Assembly (NCBI RefSeq): GCF_023736155.1
Contig: NZ_JAMLJJ010000001.1
Span: 558,001 to 622,000 of the forward strand
Reading direction: 5' to 3'
DNA length: 64,000 bases
DNA from: Larsenimonas salina
Lineage (GTDB): Bacteria; Pseudomonadota; Gammaproteobacteria; Pseudomonadales; Halomonadaceae
In this document: one piece after another, positions 1 to 8,342 of the stretch
Position numbering within the stretch: the first letter of the stretch is position 1
Layout: each line of letters begins with the position of its first letter
Program-made: the position numbers and the translations under genes
The notes under the pieces: generated by a model
Databases searched by the model: none
The model's input: only the letters and a program-made list of their open reading frames with translations
What the model was told of the DNA's origin: nothing

Positions 1-75
1 GCCAAGCTCCATGTGTGAAACAAAGCGTCGCTTATGAGCAGCATCATCGATATCGATGAAGGGGTCGAAGTCCAT
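1..75 (-). CDS. 5' fragment of an unidentified gene, divergent from ydiJ
   Basis: An open frame reads off the left edge of the window on the minus strand. It starts with ATG at 75 and gives 25 residues beginning MDFDPFIDIDDAAHKRRF. An AGGGGGTG ribosome-binding site lies about six bases before the ATG, which is the main support that it is real. The fragment is acidic and has no signal peptide. It is too short to assign to a family. It would share a short divergent promoter region (76-128) with ydiJ. Confidence 0.55.
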   Translation of the reverse strand, partial: MDFDPFIDIDDAAHKRRFVSHMELG

Positions 76-128
76 GCGGCCACCCCCTAAACTAGCAGGA
101 TCGCCTTCATAACCATCGATTTATACCC

Positions 129-3100
129 ATGACGCATTCGCAGGAACCTTCGATCCCGCATCAGGATCTCTATATCGCTTTCTTGAGTGAGCTCGACCAC
201 CGCGGCTTCGAGGGCGACATCGCATCAAGCGACGCCGACCGCACCGTGCTTGCCACCGACAACTCCATTTACGAGCGCGTCCCGCAGGCCGCACTGTTTC
301 CGCGCCACGCGAAAGACGTTGCCCTGATCGCCCGGCTTGCGGGCGAGGCGCGCTTCAAGGCCGTCACACTCACACCACGCGGAGGCGGCACCGGCACCAA
401 CGGCCAGTCACTGACCGACGGGTTGGTGGTCGATGTCAGCCGCTACATGAACCGCATCATTGACATCGACCCCGACACACGGCGTGTCATCGTCGAGCCC
501 GGCGTCGTCAAGGATCAGCTCAATGCGGCACTGAAGCCCCACGGGCTTTTTTTCGCCCCGGAACTGTCGACGTCAAACCGGGCAACGCTTGGCGGCATGA
601 TCAATACCGATGCAAGCGGCCAGGGCAGCTGCGAGTACGGCAAGACCCGCGATCATGTATTGGGCCTCAAGACGGTGCTGATCGGTGGCGAGACGCTTGA
701 AACCACGGCGTTGACCGATGAGGCGCTTGAGACCCTGAGCGCGAGCCAGACCCGAAGCGGTAACCTTCACCGCACGGTGAGCGCGCTGTTCGACGACAAC
801 GAGCAGGCGATCCTCGATGGGTTTCCGCCGCTCAATCGATGCCTGACCGGCTATGACCTGCCGCACCTTCGAAACGACAAGCGCCAGCTCGATCTCAACA
901 GCGTGCTCTGCGGCTCGGAAGGCTCGCTCGGGATTTTGGTCGAGGCGACCCTGAACGTATTGCCGATACCGGCGCATAGCGCGCTCGTTAACGTGCGCTA
1001 CGAAGGTTTCATGGATGCGCTCAGAGATGCCACCTCATTGATGGCCCATGCGCCAACGTCGATCGAAACCGTCGATGAAAAAGTGCTGCTGCTGGCCATG
1101 GACGACTACGTCTGGGAAGGCGTCGCCGATTTCTTCCCGGCCAACCCGGCCGATGCCACAGGCCAGGTGCCAAGCACCCGCGGCATCAATCTGGTCGAAT
1201 TCAATGCCGACACTGAACAGGCCCTCGAGGATAGGATCACGGCGTTTCTTGACGCGCTGACCGCCGATACAGCCACCCCACGTCTGGGGCATACCATCGC
1301 CCGCGGACGCGCGTCGATTCAAAGGGTATATGCCATGCGAAAGCGTGCGGTGGGCCTTCTGGGTAACGCCCGAGGTGAACGCCGCCCGCTTCCGTTCGTG
1401 GAAGATACGGCCGTGCCGCCGGAGCGTCTGGCCGACTACATTCAGGAGTTTCGGGATCTGCTCGATGGGTACGGGCTACAGTATGGAATGTTCGGACACG
1501 TGGATGCCGGCGTACTCCACGTTCGCCCGGCGCTCGACATGCGCGACCCGGCGCAGGCAGCCCTGATCCGCCCGATCTCAGACCAGGTGGCTGAGCTCAC
1601 TCAGAAATACGGTGGCCTTCTATGGGGCGAGCATGGCAAGGGCATCCGCTCGGCCTACACGCCGGACTTTTTCGGCGAACTCTATCCGCTGCTTCAACGC
1701 ATCAAGGGCGCCTTCGACCCCGATAACCAGTTGAACCCCGGCAAGATCGCCACACCGTTTGAGTCCATGGAGACGCTGCTCGAGGTGGACGGAGTTACCT
1801 TTCGCGGCGAACTGGATCGGCCCATCGACGAGCAGGTATGGCGTCACTACTCAAGCGCGGTGTACTGCAACGGCAACGGCGCCTGCTTCAACTACGATCC
1901 GAACGACGCCATGTGCCCAAGCTGGAAGGCGACCCGTGACCGCCGTCACTCCCCCAAGGGCCGGGCGATGCTGTTCAAGGAGTGGCTACGCCGGGAAGAA
2001 GCCGCCGGCCGCGACGTGCTTGCCGAGGCCGGCACGGCAAAAACCCTGTCGCCCTGGAGGGCGCTTTCGCAACGGCTCAAGGCCCAGGTGTCGAACTCAA
2101 CGCCTCGCGCTGGTGATACGTCGTTCGATCATGAGGTGTTTGATGCGATGGCAGGCTGCCTATCGTGCAAGTCCTGCGCCGGTCAGTGTCCGATCAAGGT
2201 CGACGTACCGGATTTCAAAAGCCAGTTTCTCTCGATCTACGCACAGCGCCATGGCCGCGTCCTGAAGGATTATCTGGTCGGTTATCTGGAGGCCATGCTG
2301 CCACTGGCGGCGAAGGCTGCGCCGGTCTACAACTCGCTCATCAAAAGCACGCCCGGTCGAGAACTGTTCAAGCGCCTCGGTCTTGTCGATACCCCGACCA
2401 TTGATCGGGCGCCGCTTGACAAGGTCTTTGCACAATGGGGCGTTCCACAGGCCACGCCGATCACGCTGGCACGACTAAGCCCAGCGCAGCGCGCTCGAAG
2501 CGTGATCCTTGTGCAGGATGCGTTCACTCGTTATTTCGACAGTCACGTTGTCCGCGATACCGTGACACTGCTGCAAAAGCTCGATCTGCACGTATTGGTC
2601 GCCCCGTTCAGGCCCAATGGCAAACCGTCTCAGGTCATGGGGCAACTGGGCCGCTTTGAAGCCACGGCGCGGACCAATGCGGCCCATTTGAACGCGCTGG
2701 CCGACTTTGACGTGCCGCTGGTGGGCATCGACCCGGCCATGACCCTGACCTATCGTCAGGAATACGTTAAGGCGCTCGGCCCCGATGCAGTGCCGGACGT
2801 GCTTCTGCTCCAGGAATGGCTACAGACACTTGCACCGCGGTTCAAGCGTTTAAATCTCGATGCGCCGACGTTCAAGCTTTTGAGCCACTGCACCGAACGC
2901 ACCACTGCCGCCGGCAGTGCCAGCGGCTGGCAGGCAGTCTTCAAAGCGTTCGGCGTCCCCCTTGAGCTGGTGCCGACCGGGTGTTGCGGCATGTCCGGCA
3001 CCTACGGCCATGAAACCGCCCACAAGGCCACTTCCGAGACCGTCTACGACCTTTCCTGGCGGCCTCTGGTCGAGACCGACGCGCCCGACAGGCTACTGGC

Positions 3101-3245
3101 CACCGGCTACTCGTGTCGAAGCCAGGTCAAACGGTTTTCGAACACCACGCTCGACCACCCGCTGCAGGCGCTTTTAAGGCTTGTGGCGCGTGCCGAAGTC
3201 CGCACCGACGCTTCGATGGATCAATCCATTGCCTCCGATGCGTAA
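129..3245 (+). CDS. ydiJ: FAD-linked oxidase / Fe-S protein, YdiJ family (D-2-hydroxyglutarate dehydrogenase type)
   Basis: 1038 residues, close to E. coli YdiJ (about 1018). The order is an FAD-binding PCMH domain (roughly 45-270, with TPRGGGTGTNGQSLTDG), an FAD-oxidase C-terminal domain (about 300-555, with FGHVDAGVLHVRP and WGEHGKG), then a Fe-S region. The Fe-S part shows CNGNGACFNYDPNDAMCP near 580 and CLSCKSCAGQCP near 676, the latter a 4Fe-4S ligand set. A late CCG-type segment, TGCCGMSGTYGHE, follows near 950. Family knowledge points to oxidation of a D-2-hydroxyacid (D-2-hydroxyglutarate or D-lactate) with electrons passed to the membrane quinone pool. The exact substrate cannot be read from sequence. 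It stands alone on this strand, 72 bases before the antiporter gene, with at most a weak hairpin between them. Confidence 0.9.
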   Translation: MTHSQEPSIPHQDLYIAFLSELDHRGFEGDIASSDADRTVLATDNSIYERVPQAALFPRHAKDVALIARLAGEARFKAVTLTPRGGGTGTNGQSLTDGLVVDVSRYMNRIIDIDPDTRRVIVEPGVVKDQLNAALKPHGLFFAPELSTSNRATLGGMINTDASGQGSCEYGKTRDHVLGLKTVLIGGETLETTALTDEALETLSASQTRSGNLHRTVSALFDDNEQAILDGFPPLNRCLTGYDLPHLRNDKRQLDLNSVLCGSEGSLGILVEATLNVLPIPAHSALVNVRYEGFMDALRDATSLMAHAPTSIETVDEKVLLLAMDDYVWEGVADFFPANPADATGQVPSTRGINLVEFNADTEQALEDRITAFLDALTADTATPRLGHTIARGRASIQRVYAMRKRAVGLLGNARGERRPLPFVEDTAVPPERLADYIQEFRDLLDGYGLQYGMFGHVDAGVLHVRPALDMRDPAQAALIRPISDQVAELTQKYGGLLWGEHGKGIRSAYTPDFFGELYPLLQRIKGAFDPDNQLNPGKIATPFESMETLLEVDGVTFRGELDRPIDEQVWRHYSSAVYCNGNGACFNYDPNDAMCPSWKATRDRRHSPKGRAMLFKEWLRREEAAGRDVLAEAGTAKTLSPWRALSQRLKAQVSNSTPRAGDTSFDHEVFDAMAGCLSCKSCAGQCPIKVDVPDFKSQFLSIYAQRHGRVLKDYLVGYLEAMLPLAAKAAPVYNSLIKSTPGRELFKRLGLVDTPTIDRAPLDKVFAQWGVPQATPITLARLSPAQRARSVILVQDAFTRYFDSHVVRDTVTLLQKLDLHVLVAPFRPNGKPSQVMGQLGRFEATARTNAAHLNALADFDVPLVGIDPAMTLTYRQEYVKALGPDAVPDVLLLQEWLQTLAPRFKRLNLDAPTFKLLSHCTERTTAAGSASGWQAVFKAFGVPLELVPTGCCGMSGTYGHETAHKATSETVYDLSWRPLVETDAPDRLLATGYSCRSQVKRFSNTTLDHPLQALLRLVARAEVRTDASMDQSIASDA

Positions 3246-3317
3246 GCCGGATAGGCTTGCGCGTTTTTACGCGTCAGCCATCCTTGCAATTCAGCCATCA
3301 CTCGCCAGGGTCCTTGA

Positions 3318-5144
3318 ATGGAACATGCTGCACTCTATCTGTCCCTGATCGGACTCCTGGCACTGGTGTGCCAGTGGGTTGCCTGGAAGATGCGCCTGCC
3401 GGCCATCCTCCCCCTTTTGATTGCCGGCCTTCTGATCGGGCCCGCCAGCGGTGTATTAAAACCTGATGAACTTCTGGGTGACCTGCTGTTTCCGCTGGTG
3501 TCGCTGTCAGTGGCGGTCATCCTGTTCGAGGGCAGTCTGACCCTTGACTACAAGGACCTTCGAGGCCACGGCCATACCGTGAGCCGGCTGGTCACCTGGG
3601 GGGTGCTGGTGACGGGCCTGATCGGCACCGCCGCCGCGCACTGGCTTTTGGGCGTGTCATGGCAAATCGCGGCGGTGGCCGGTGCCGTGCTGGTCGTGAC
3701 CGGACCGACCGTCGTCACCCCGCTTCTACAAACGCTGCGCGCCAAGGGAAACCTGACTCAGATTCTTCGCTGGGAAGGCATCCTGATCGACCCGATCGGT
3801 GCCCTGCTTGCGGTTTTGGTGTATGAGTTTGTCGCGATCGGCCAGGATAACGGCGCCGCCTCGCACACGCTGCTTCTCTTTGCGAAAACGATCGGGCTCG
3901 GTTTCGGCGTCGGCGGCGTCGGTGGCTATATCTGGGGGCGTGTCCTTCGCAATTACTGGCTGCCGCAGAAACTTCACAGTTTCGGCACCCTGATGGTGAT
4001 GCTTGCGCTGTTCGCGGCCTCGAACACCCTGTTCGAAGAGTCTGGGCTTTTGACGGTGACCGTGCTCGGCATCTGGCTTGCCAACATGCGCGGTGTCCCT
4101 ACCGCACCGATCATCGAGTTCAAGGAAACCCTCTCGGTTCTTTTGATCTCGGGACTTTTCATCCTCCTTGCCGCCCGCATTTCATCCGAACAGCTCATGG
4201 CGCTGACGTGGCCCTACTGGCTGATGCTCGCGATTTTGATGTGGGTGGCCCGGCCGCTGTCGGTCTGGGTCTGCACGATTGGAAGCGGTCTCAACTGGCG
4301 TGAGAAAGCGCTCCTTGCGTGGTTATCGCCACGCGGGATCGTTGCCGCCGCCGTGGCCTCGCTGTTTGCGATCAAGCTTGAAAAGGCCGGTGTGGACGGC
4401 GCCGAAACGCTGGTGCCGATCACGTTTCTTGTCATCATCGGCACCGTGGTCATTCAAAGCCTTTTGTCTCAGCCCATCGTTCGTCTGCTCAAGGTCAGCG
4501 AGCCGCCCCCCACCGGGTTTTTGATCCTCGGTGCCAACCCGGTCGCGCGCGCCATTGCACGCGTGCTGGTCGATCTCGGCTTTACCGTTCGCCTGACCGA
4601 CACAAGCTGGGACGCAGTGCAGGAGGCGCGCATGGCGGGACTCCCGGTCTATTACGGCAATCCGTTATCGGAGCACGCCATTCAGCATCTGGAATTGACC
4701 GGCATCGGCCGATTGCTGCCGCTCTCGCCCTACCGTGAACTCAATAACCTGGCCGGGCTTCACTTCGAGCACATTCTGGGCCATGGCAACGTGTTTCGAT
4801 TGTCCGAAGACACCGGCAAGCAGGCCAAGCGCCAGCAGGACAAGGCGCTCGGGCACCTGCCGCTACTGTTCGATCAGGAAGCGTCCTACGCAAAGCTTGC
4901 AAGCCTTATCGCCCACGGCGGCGAAGTGCGAACGGCAAGCATCACCGACACCTTCAGCATGGCCGACTACGAAGCCGCCCATGGCGGCCGGCTGATACCG
5001 CTGTTCGTGCTGTCGGCCCAAGGCAAGCTGCGGGTCGCGCAAGCCGGTTCAGCGCTCGCGCCTAAGGCCGGTGATCGACTCGTGAGCCTGATCCTGCCGG
5101 ACTCGCCGGAAATGGAGCGCCGCAAACCCTCAGAGACCGTGTAG
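3318..5144 (+). CDS. CPA1-family cation:proton antiporter with C-terminal Rossmann domain
   Basis: 608 residues. The first 400 or so are about twelve hydrophobic segments with CPA1 (NhaP-like) features: FEGSLTLDYKDLR, VVTGPTVVTPLL and EGILIDPIGA, the last including the membrane acidic/Asp-Pro site expected for Na+ or K+/H+ exchange. From about 395 a soluble domain begins GFLILGANPVARAIARVL, a TrkA-N-like nucleotide-binding fold in which the usual GxGxxG is altered to GANPVA. Expected role is pH and cation homeostasis in the inner membrane, consistent with a salt-tolerant host. Ion specificity is not predictable here. The start follows a modest CAGGG site. An alternative reading is a KefB-like antiporter, but the membrane motifs favour CPA1. 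Confidence 0.85.
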   Translation: MEHAALYLSLIGLLALVCQWVAWKMRLPAILPLLIAGLLIGPASGVLKPDELLGDLLFPLVSLSVAVILFEGSLTLDYKDLRGHGHTVSRLVTWGVLVTGLIGTAAAHWLLGVSWQIAAVAGAVLVVTGPTVVTPLLQTLRAKGNLTQILRWEGILIDPIGALLAVLVYEFVAIGQDNGAASHTLLLFAKTIGLGFGVGGVGGYIWGRVLRNYWLPQKLHSFGTLMVMLALFAASNTLFEESGLLTVTVLGIWLANMRGVPTAPIIEFKETLSVLLISGLFILLAARISSEQLMALTWPYWLMLAILMWVARPLSVWVCTIGSGLNWREKALLAWLSPRGIVAAAVASLFAIKLEKAGVDGAETLVPITFLVIIGTVVIQSLLSQPIVRLLKVSEPPPTGFLILGANPVARAIARVLVDLGFTVRLTDTSWDAVQEARMAGLPVYYGNPLSEHAIQHLELTGIGRLLPLSPYRELNNLAGLHFEHILGHGNVFRLSEDTGKQAKRQQDKALGHLPLLFDQEASYAKLASLIAHGGEVRTASITDTFSMADYEAAHGGRLIPLFVLSAQGKLRVAQAGSALAPKAGDRLVSLILPDSPEMERRKPSETV

Positions 5145-5167
5145 AGAGACAGTGCTCGCCAGACACG

Positions 5168-5217
5168 CGACGCGTCGAGTAAGGTACGTAAATGCTGTCG
5201 AGGCCGACAGCATTTAC
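5168..5217 (+). promoter_or_regulatory. Palindrome and 13-bp hairpin upstream of nupC
   Basis: A perfect 10-base palindrome, CGACGCGTCG (5168-5177), is followed by a 13-base-pair inverted repeat (5188-5200 with 5205-5217, loop AGGC). No T-tract follows, so this is not a classical terminator. It lies within the 109 bases between the antiporter and nupC and could be an operator or an mRNA leader structure for nupC. Function is inferred from position only. Confidence 0.4.
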
Positions 5218-5253
5218 CACACCAACAACTAACAACAGCTGTGGAGAAACGCT

Positions 5254-6495
5254 ATGGGCGTCATCATGGGCCTAGTCGGTGTCATTACCGTACTGGTCAT
5301 CGCCTTTGCATTGTGCGAAAACCGCAAGGCCATCAAATATCGAACCGTTCTGGGCGCGTTTGCCATTCAGGCAGGCCTTGGCATGTTCGTACTCTATACA
5401 CCTGCCGGCAAGACCGTGCTGCTGGCGATGTCCAATGGCGTTCAAAACGTAATGGACGCAAGCCAGGCCGGCATCGAGTTCGTCTTCGGCGGCTTGGTCT
5501 CGGACAAGATGTTCGAGCTTTTCGGCGGCGGCGGCTTCATCTTCGCCTTCCGTGTACTGCCTTTTATTGTCTTCTTCTCTTCCCTGATTGCCGTGCTTTA
5601 CTACCTGGGCGTCATGCGCTGGATCATCATGATTCTCGGCGGATTCCTGCAGAAAGTGCTTGGCACCAGCCGGCCGGAGTCGCTGTCGGCGGCAGCGAAC
5701 ATTTTCGTCGGTCAGACCGAGGCGCCACTGGTCGTTCGGCCGTTCGTCAACAACATGACCCGCTCGGAGCTGTTTGCGGTCATGTGTGGTGGCCTTGCAA
5801 GTGTCGCCGGCTCAGTACTGGGTGGGTACGCGGCCATGGGGGTCGATCTAAACTACCTGATTGCCGCCTCGTTCATGGCCGCACCGGGCGGTCTCTTGAT
5901 GGCCAAGTTGATCATTCCCGAAACCGAAACGCCCAAACAGGATCTGGAAAACCTCGACGGCAAGATGGAGGATGACGCCGCCAATGTGATCGATGCCGCC
6001 GCCGAAGGCGCCAGTGCCGGCCTACAGCTCGCGCTCAACGTCGGCGCCATGCTATTGGCGTTCGTGGGCCTGATCGCGCTGGCCAACATCCTGCTTGGCG
6101 GCATCGGCGGCTGGTTCGGCTTCGAGAACCTAACGCTTCAACAGATTCTCGGATACTGCTTTGCCCCGCTTGCCTTCCTGATCGGGGTGCCTTGGCATGA
6201 AGCCGTCACGGCGGGCAGCTTTATTGGTCAAAAGATCATCCTCAACGAGTTTGTGGCCTTTGCCAATTTCACCGACATCGGTACGGCGCTGTCCGACCAC
6301 AGCAAGGCGATCGTAACCTTTGCGCTGTGCGGGTTTGCCAATCTATCCTCCATTGCCATCCTGATGGGCGGGCTTGGCGTCATGGCGCCCGACCGCCGAG
6401 GGGACATCGCGCGTCTTGGGATAAAAGCCGTCATGGCGGGGACGCTTTCAAACCTGATGAGCGCCTCGCTTGCCGGACTGTTTTTGTCCTTGTAA
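5254..6495 (+). CDS. nupC: Concentrative nucleoside transporter, NupC/CNT family
   Basis: 413 residues, the usual bacterial CNT length, with about ten membrane segments and no long soluble tail. CNT signatures are present: [13 protein letters not shown] near 150, [14 protein letters not shown] near 205 and [15 protein letters not shown] near 355. Family members import nucleosides with H+ or Na+ across the inner membrane; in a halophile sodium coupling is possible, but this cannot be decided by eye. The start ATG follows a GTGGAGAAACGCT region with GGAG at suitable spacing. An outer-membrane Tsx-like channel is encoded at 38.3 kb and could be its partner. Confidence 0.93.
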   Translation: MGVIMGLVGVITVLVIAFALCENRKAIKYRTVLGAFAIQAGLGMFVLYTPAGKTVLLAMSNGVQNVMDASQAGIEFVFGGLVSDKMFELFGGGGFIFAFRVLPFIVFFSSLIAVLYYLGVMRWIIMILGGFLQKVLGTSRPESLSAAANIFVGQTEAPLVVRPFVNNMTRSELFAVMCGGLASVAGSVLGGYAAMGVDLNYLIAASFMAAPGGLLMAKLIIPETETPKQDLENLDGKMEDDAANVIDAAAEGASAGLQLALNVGAMLLAFVGLIALANILLGGIGGWFGFENLTLQQILGYCFAPLAFLIGVPWHEAVTAGSFIGQKIILNEFVAFANFTDIGTALSDHSKAIVTFALCGFANLSSIAILMGGLGVMAPDRRGDIARLGIKAVMAGTLSNLMSASLAGLFLSL

Positions 6496-6527
6496 CACCC
6501 AGGCCGCGTTTACCGTCAACCACGTGC

Positions 6528-6561
6528 ACGTCGGGCCCTGATGTCAATCAGGGCCCGACGT
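6528..6561 (+). promoter_or_regulatory. 14-bp perfect hairpin just upstream of btuR
   Basis: ACGTCGGGCCCTGA (6528-6541) pairs perfectly with 6548-6561 around a six-base loop. There is no T-tract, and the btuR Shine-Dalgarno site (AAGGAG) begins a few bases later. It may terminate nupC transcription weakly, protect an mRNA end or modulate btuR translation. No cobalamin-riboswitch core is visible, and the 85-base gap is too short for one. Confidence 0.45.
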
Positions 6562-6580
6562 CGTTCAAGGAGAGATCGTC

Positions 6581-7183
6581 ATGAGTGATGAACGAAACCA
6601 CCGCCATAAACGCGCGATGGAAAAACTGAAGGCGCGCGTCGATGAACGTGTCGCGTCCGCCGATGAAGAGCGGGGCCAGATTCTTATAAACACGGGCAAT
6701 GGCAAGGGCAAGACCACCGCCGCCTGGGGCACGGTGACTCGAGCGCTTGGCTATGGCTATACCTGCGGGGTGGTTCAGTTCATAAAGGGCACATGGGAGT
6801 GCGGTGAGCGCAACCGCCTCGAGGAGGATTCAAACCTGCAGGTAGTGACCATGGCCACCGGATTCACCTGGGATACACAGGACCGCGACGCTGATCGCGC
6901 CGCATGTCAATCGGTCTGGCAGCAGGCCGAGGCGATGCTTTCGGATACCAGCATGTACCTGGTCGTGCTCGATGAGATCACGTACATGCTCAAGTTCGGC
7001 TATCTGGAAATTGATGTAGTTCTGGAGGCACTGGCCCATCGGCCTAGGGAGCAAACGGTAATCGTTACCGGGCGCAATGCCCACCGCGATTTAATGAGCG
7101 TGGCCGACACCATCACCGACATGCAGGAAACCCGGCACGCCTTCAATCATGGACTGAAGGCCCGCCGGGGAATCGACTACTAA
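6581..7183 (+). CDS. btuR: Cob(I)alamin (corrinoid) adenosyltransferase
   Basis: 200 residues, the size of BtuR/CobO. The P-loop NTGNGKGKTTAAWGT lies at about 31-45, followed by the family-typical QFIKGTWECGERN and LDEITYMLKFGYL segments. The enzyme transfers the adenosyl group of ATP to cob(I)alamin in the cytosol, making coenzyme B12. The C-terminus GLKARRGIDY is typical of the family. SD AAGGAGAG precedes the ATG by about nine bases. It converges on the substrate-binding-protein gene with only four bases between coding ends. No other cobalamin gene is seen nearby, so salvage rather than synthesis is the likely role. Confidence 0.95.
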   Translation: MSDERNHRHKRAMEKLKARVDERVASADEERGQILINTGNGKGKTTAAWGTVTRALGYGYTCGVVQFIKGTWECGERNRLEEDSNLQVVTMATGFTWDTQDRDADRAACQSVWQQAEAMLSDTSMYLVVLDEITYMLKFGYLEIDVVLEALAHRPREQTVIVTGRNAHRDLMSVADTITDMQETRHAFNHGLKARRGIDY

Positions 7184-7187
7184 GCGC

Positions 7188-8318
7188 TTACGCGCCCGTG
7201 TCGTTTGTATCATCGATCCAGAGACTGCCCGTCAGCGGCACTGCCGCAAAACGCTGATTGATGGCGTCAAGCGTCGCCTTGGGATCGAGCGCGCTAAACA
7301 CGTCCGGATGGATCCATTTGGCCAGAAGCTCGAGGACAACAATGTTGTATGGCGTATTGATCAAGTGGTGATAAAGACCATAGACACGGTGATGCTTGAC
7401 TGCCGCCAACTGAGCGATCGCCTCTCGGCTGGTCACGCGCTTGAGCGAGGCGCGCGCTTTCTCAACCGGCTCGAACGGACCAAGCACCATGCCGGGCGTA
7501 CCTTCTAAATAGGAGCCGCCGGTGGCGATATAGATGTCGGGCTGGCTTGTGAGAATATACTCAGGCGTCAGCAGGCCACTTTTGCCCTTGAGGGTCCGCC
7601 CTCCCAGGTTCTCGCCACCCACCAGGTCAATAAACCCTTGAAAGCTGCCATCGCCCGGTGAGTAACAGCAGGCATGCATGCCCGCGGCGTGAGCCTCTAA
7701 AAAGACCAGCGGCTTAGGGGTGGATGAATCGATGCCTTCCGCAAGTGTCGCGACCTCCTGTCGCTTGGCGCGGTAGAACGTGGCAAACCGCTCATAGGCG
7801 GCGTCACGACCGATCAGCTTGGCCATGATCTGAAGGCTCTTGAGCGTATCGTGGGCTGGATCGGTCGCAAAATCCACGTAGACCAGCTTGATGCCGGCGG
7901 CCTCGAGCTGGCGCTCGAGCAAGGTGTTTTCCGACGGCGGCGTCTGAGAGCGGCTCAAAATGACCACGTCCGGGCGCAGGGAGATGATCTTTTCAACAGA
8001 AAGATCTGACGCGCCCTGCCCACTGCCTACGGTCGGAATCGTGTCGAGCTTGGGCAACGCCTCGGTGAATCGTCGGTAGATATTCTTGTAGCGCTTGAAA
8101 TCACTGCCCCAGCCTACCAGCACATCGCTTGGGTGCGGTGTAAGTAGCGACAGCGCAATGACGTTGCGCCCTTCGCCGAGAATCACCCGCTTGGCCGGCG
8201 CCTCAAGCGATACATGGCGCCCAGTCACGTCGGTCACATCCAACGCCCATACCTTTAAAGGCATCAGCAGTCCCAAAAAAACGGCCATGCACAGGCCAAA
8301 GCAATACCTCATGATCAT
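7188..8318 (-). CDS. ABC transporter periplasmic binding protein, iron-siderophore (or cobalamin) type
   Basis: 376 residues with an N-terminal signal peptide (hydrophobic to about residue 25, ending KVWALDV). The body follows the BtuF/FepB fold: DVTGRHVSLEAPAKRVI, then VEKIISLRPDVVIL near 110, and a late HLINTPYNIVVLELLAKW. This C-terminal pattern is common in ferric-siderophore binding proteins. No permease or ATPase gene is adjacent, so it must work with components elsewhere. The upstream co-directional esterase gene (24 bases away) supports an iron-siderophore role; the btuR neighbour leaves cobalamin as an alternative. SD AGGA lies five bases before the ATG; a second ATG sits two codons in. 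Confidence 0.75.
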   Translation of the reverse strand: MIMRYCFGLCMAVFLGLLMPLKVWALDVTDVTGRHVSLEAPAKRVILGEGRNVIALSLLTPHPSDVLVGWGSDFKRYKNIYRRFTEALPKLDTIPTVGSGQGASDLSVEKIISLRPDVVILSRSQTPPSENTLLERQLEAAGIKLVYVDFATDPAHDTLKSLQIMAKLIGRDAAYERFATFYRAKRQEVATLAEGIDSSTPKPLVFLEAHAAGMHACCYSPGDGSFQGFIDLVGGENLGGRTLKGKSGLLTPEYILTSQPDIYIATGGSYLEGTPGMVLGPFEPVEKARASLKRVTSREAIAQLAAVKHHRVYGLYHHLINTPYNIVVLELLAKWIHPDVFSALDPKATLDAINQRFAAVPLTGSLWIDDTNDTGA

Positions 8319-8342
8319 GTATGTCCTGAACGTTTTGTGGCG

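Noticed and set aside
6496-6580. Cobalamin riboswitch upstream of btuR
   Set aside because: Only 85 bases are available and no B12-box-like core is visible; only a simple hairpin is present.
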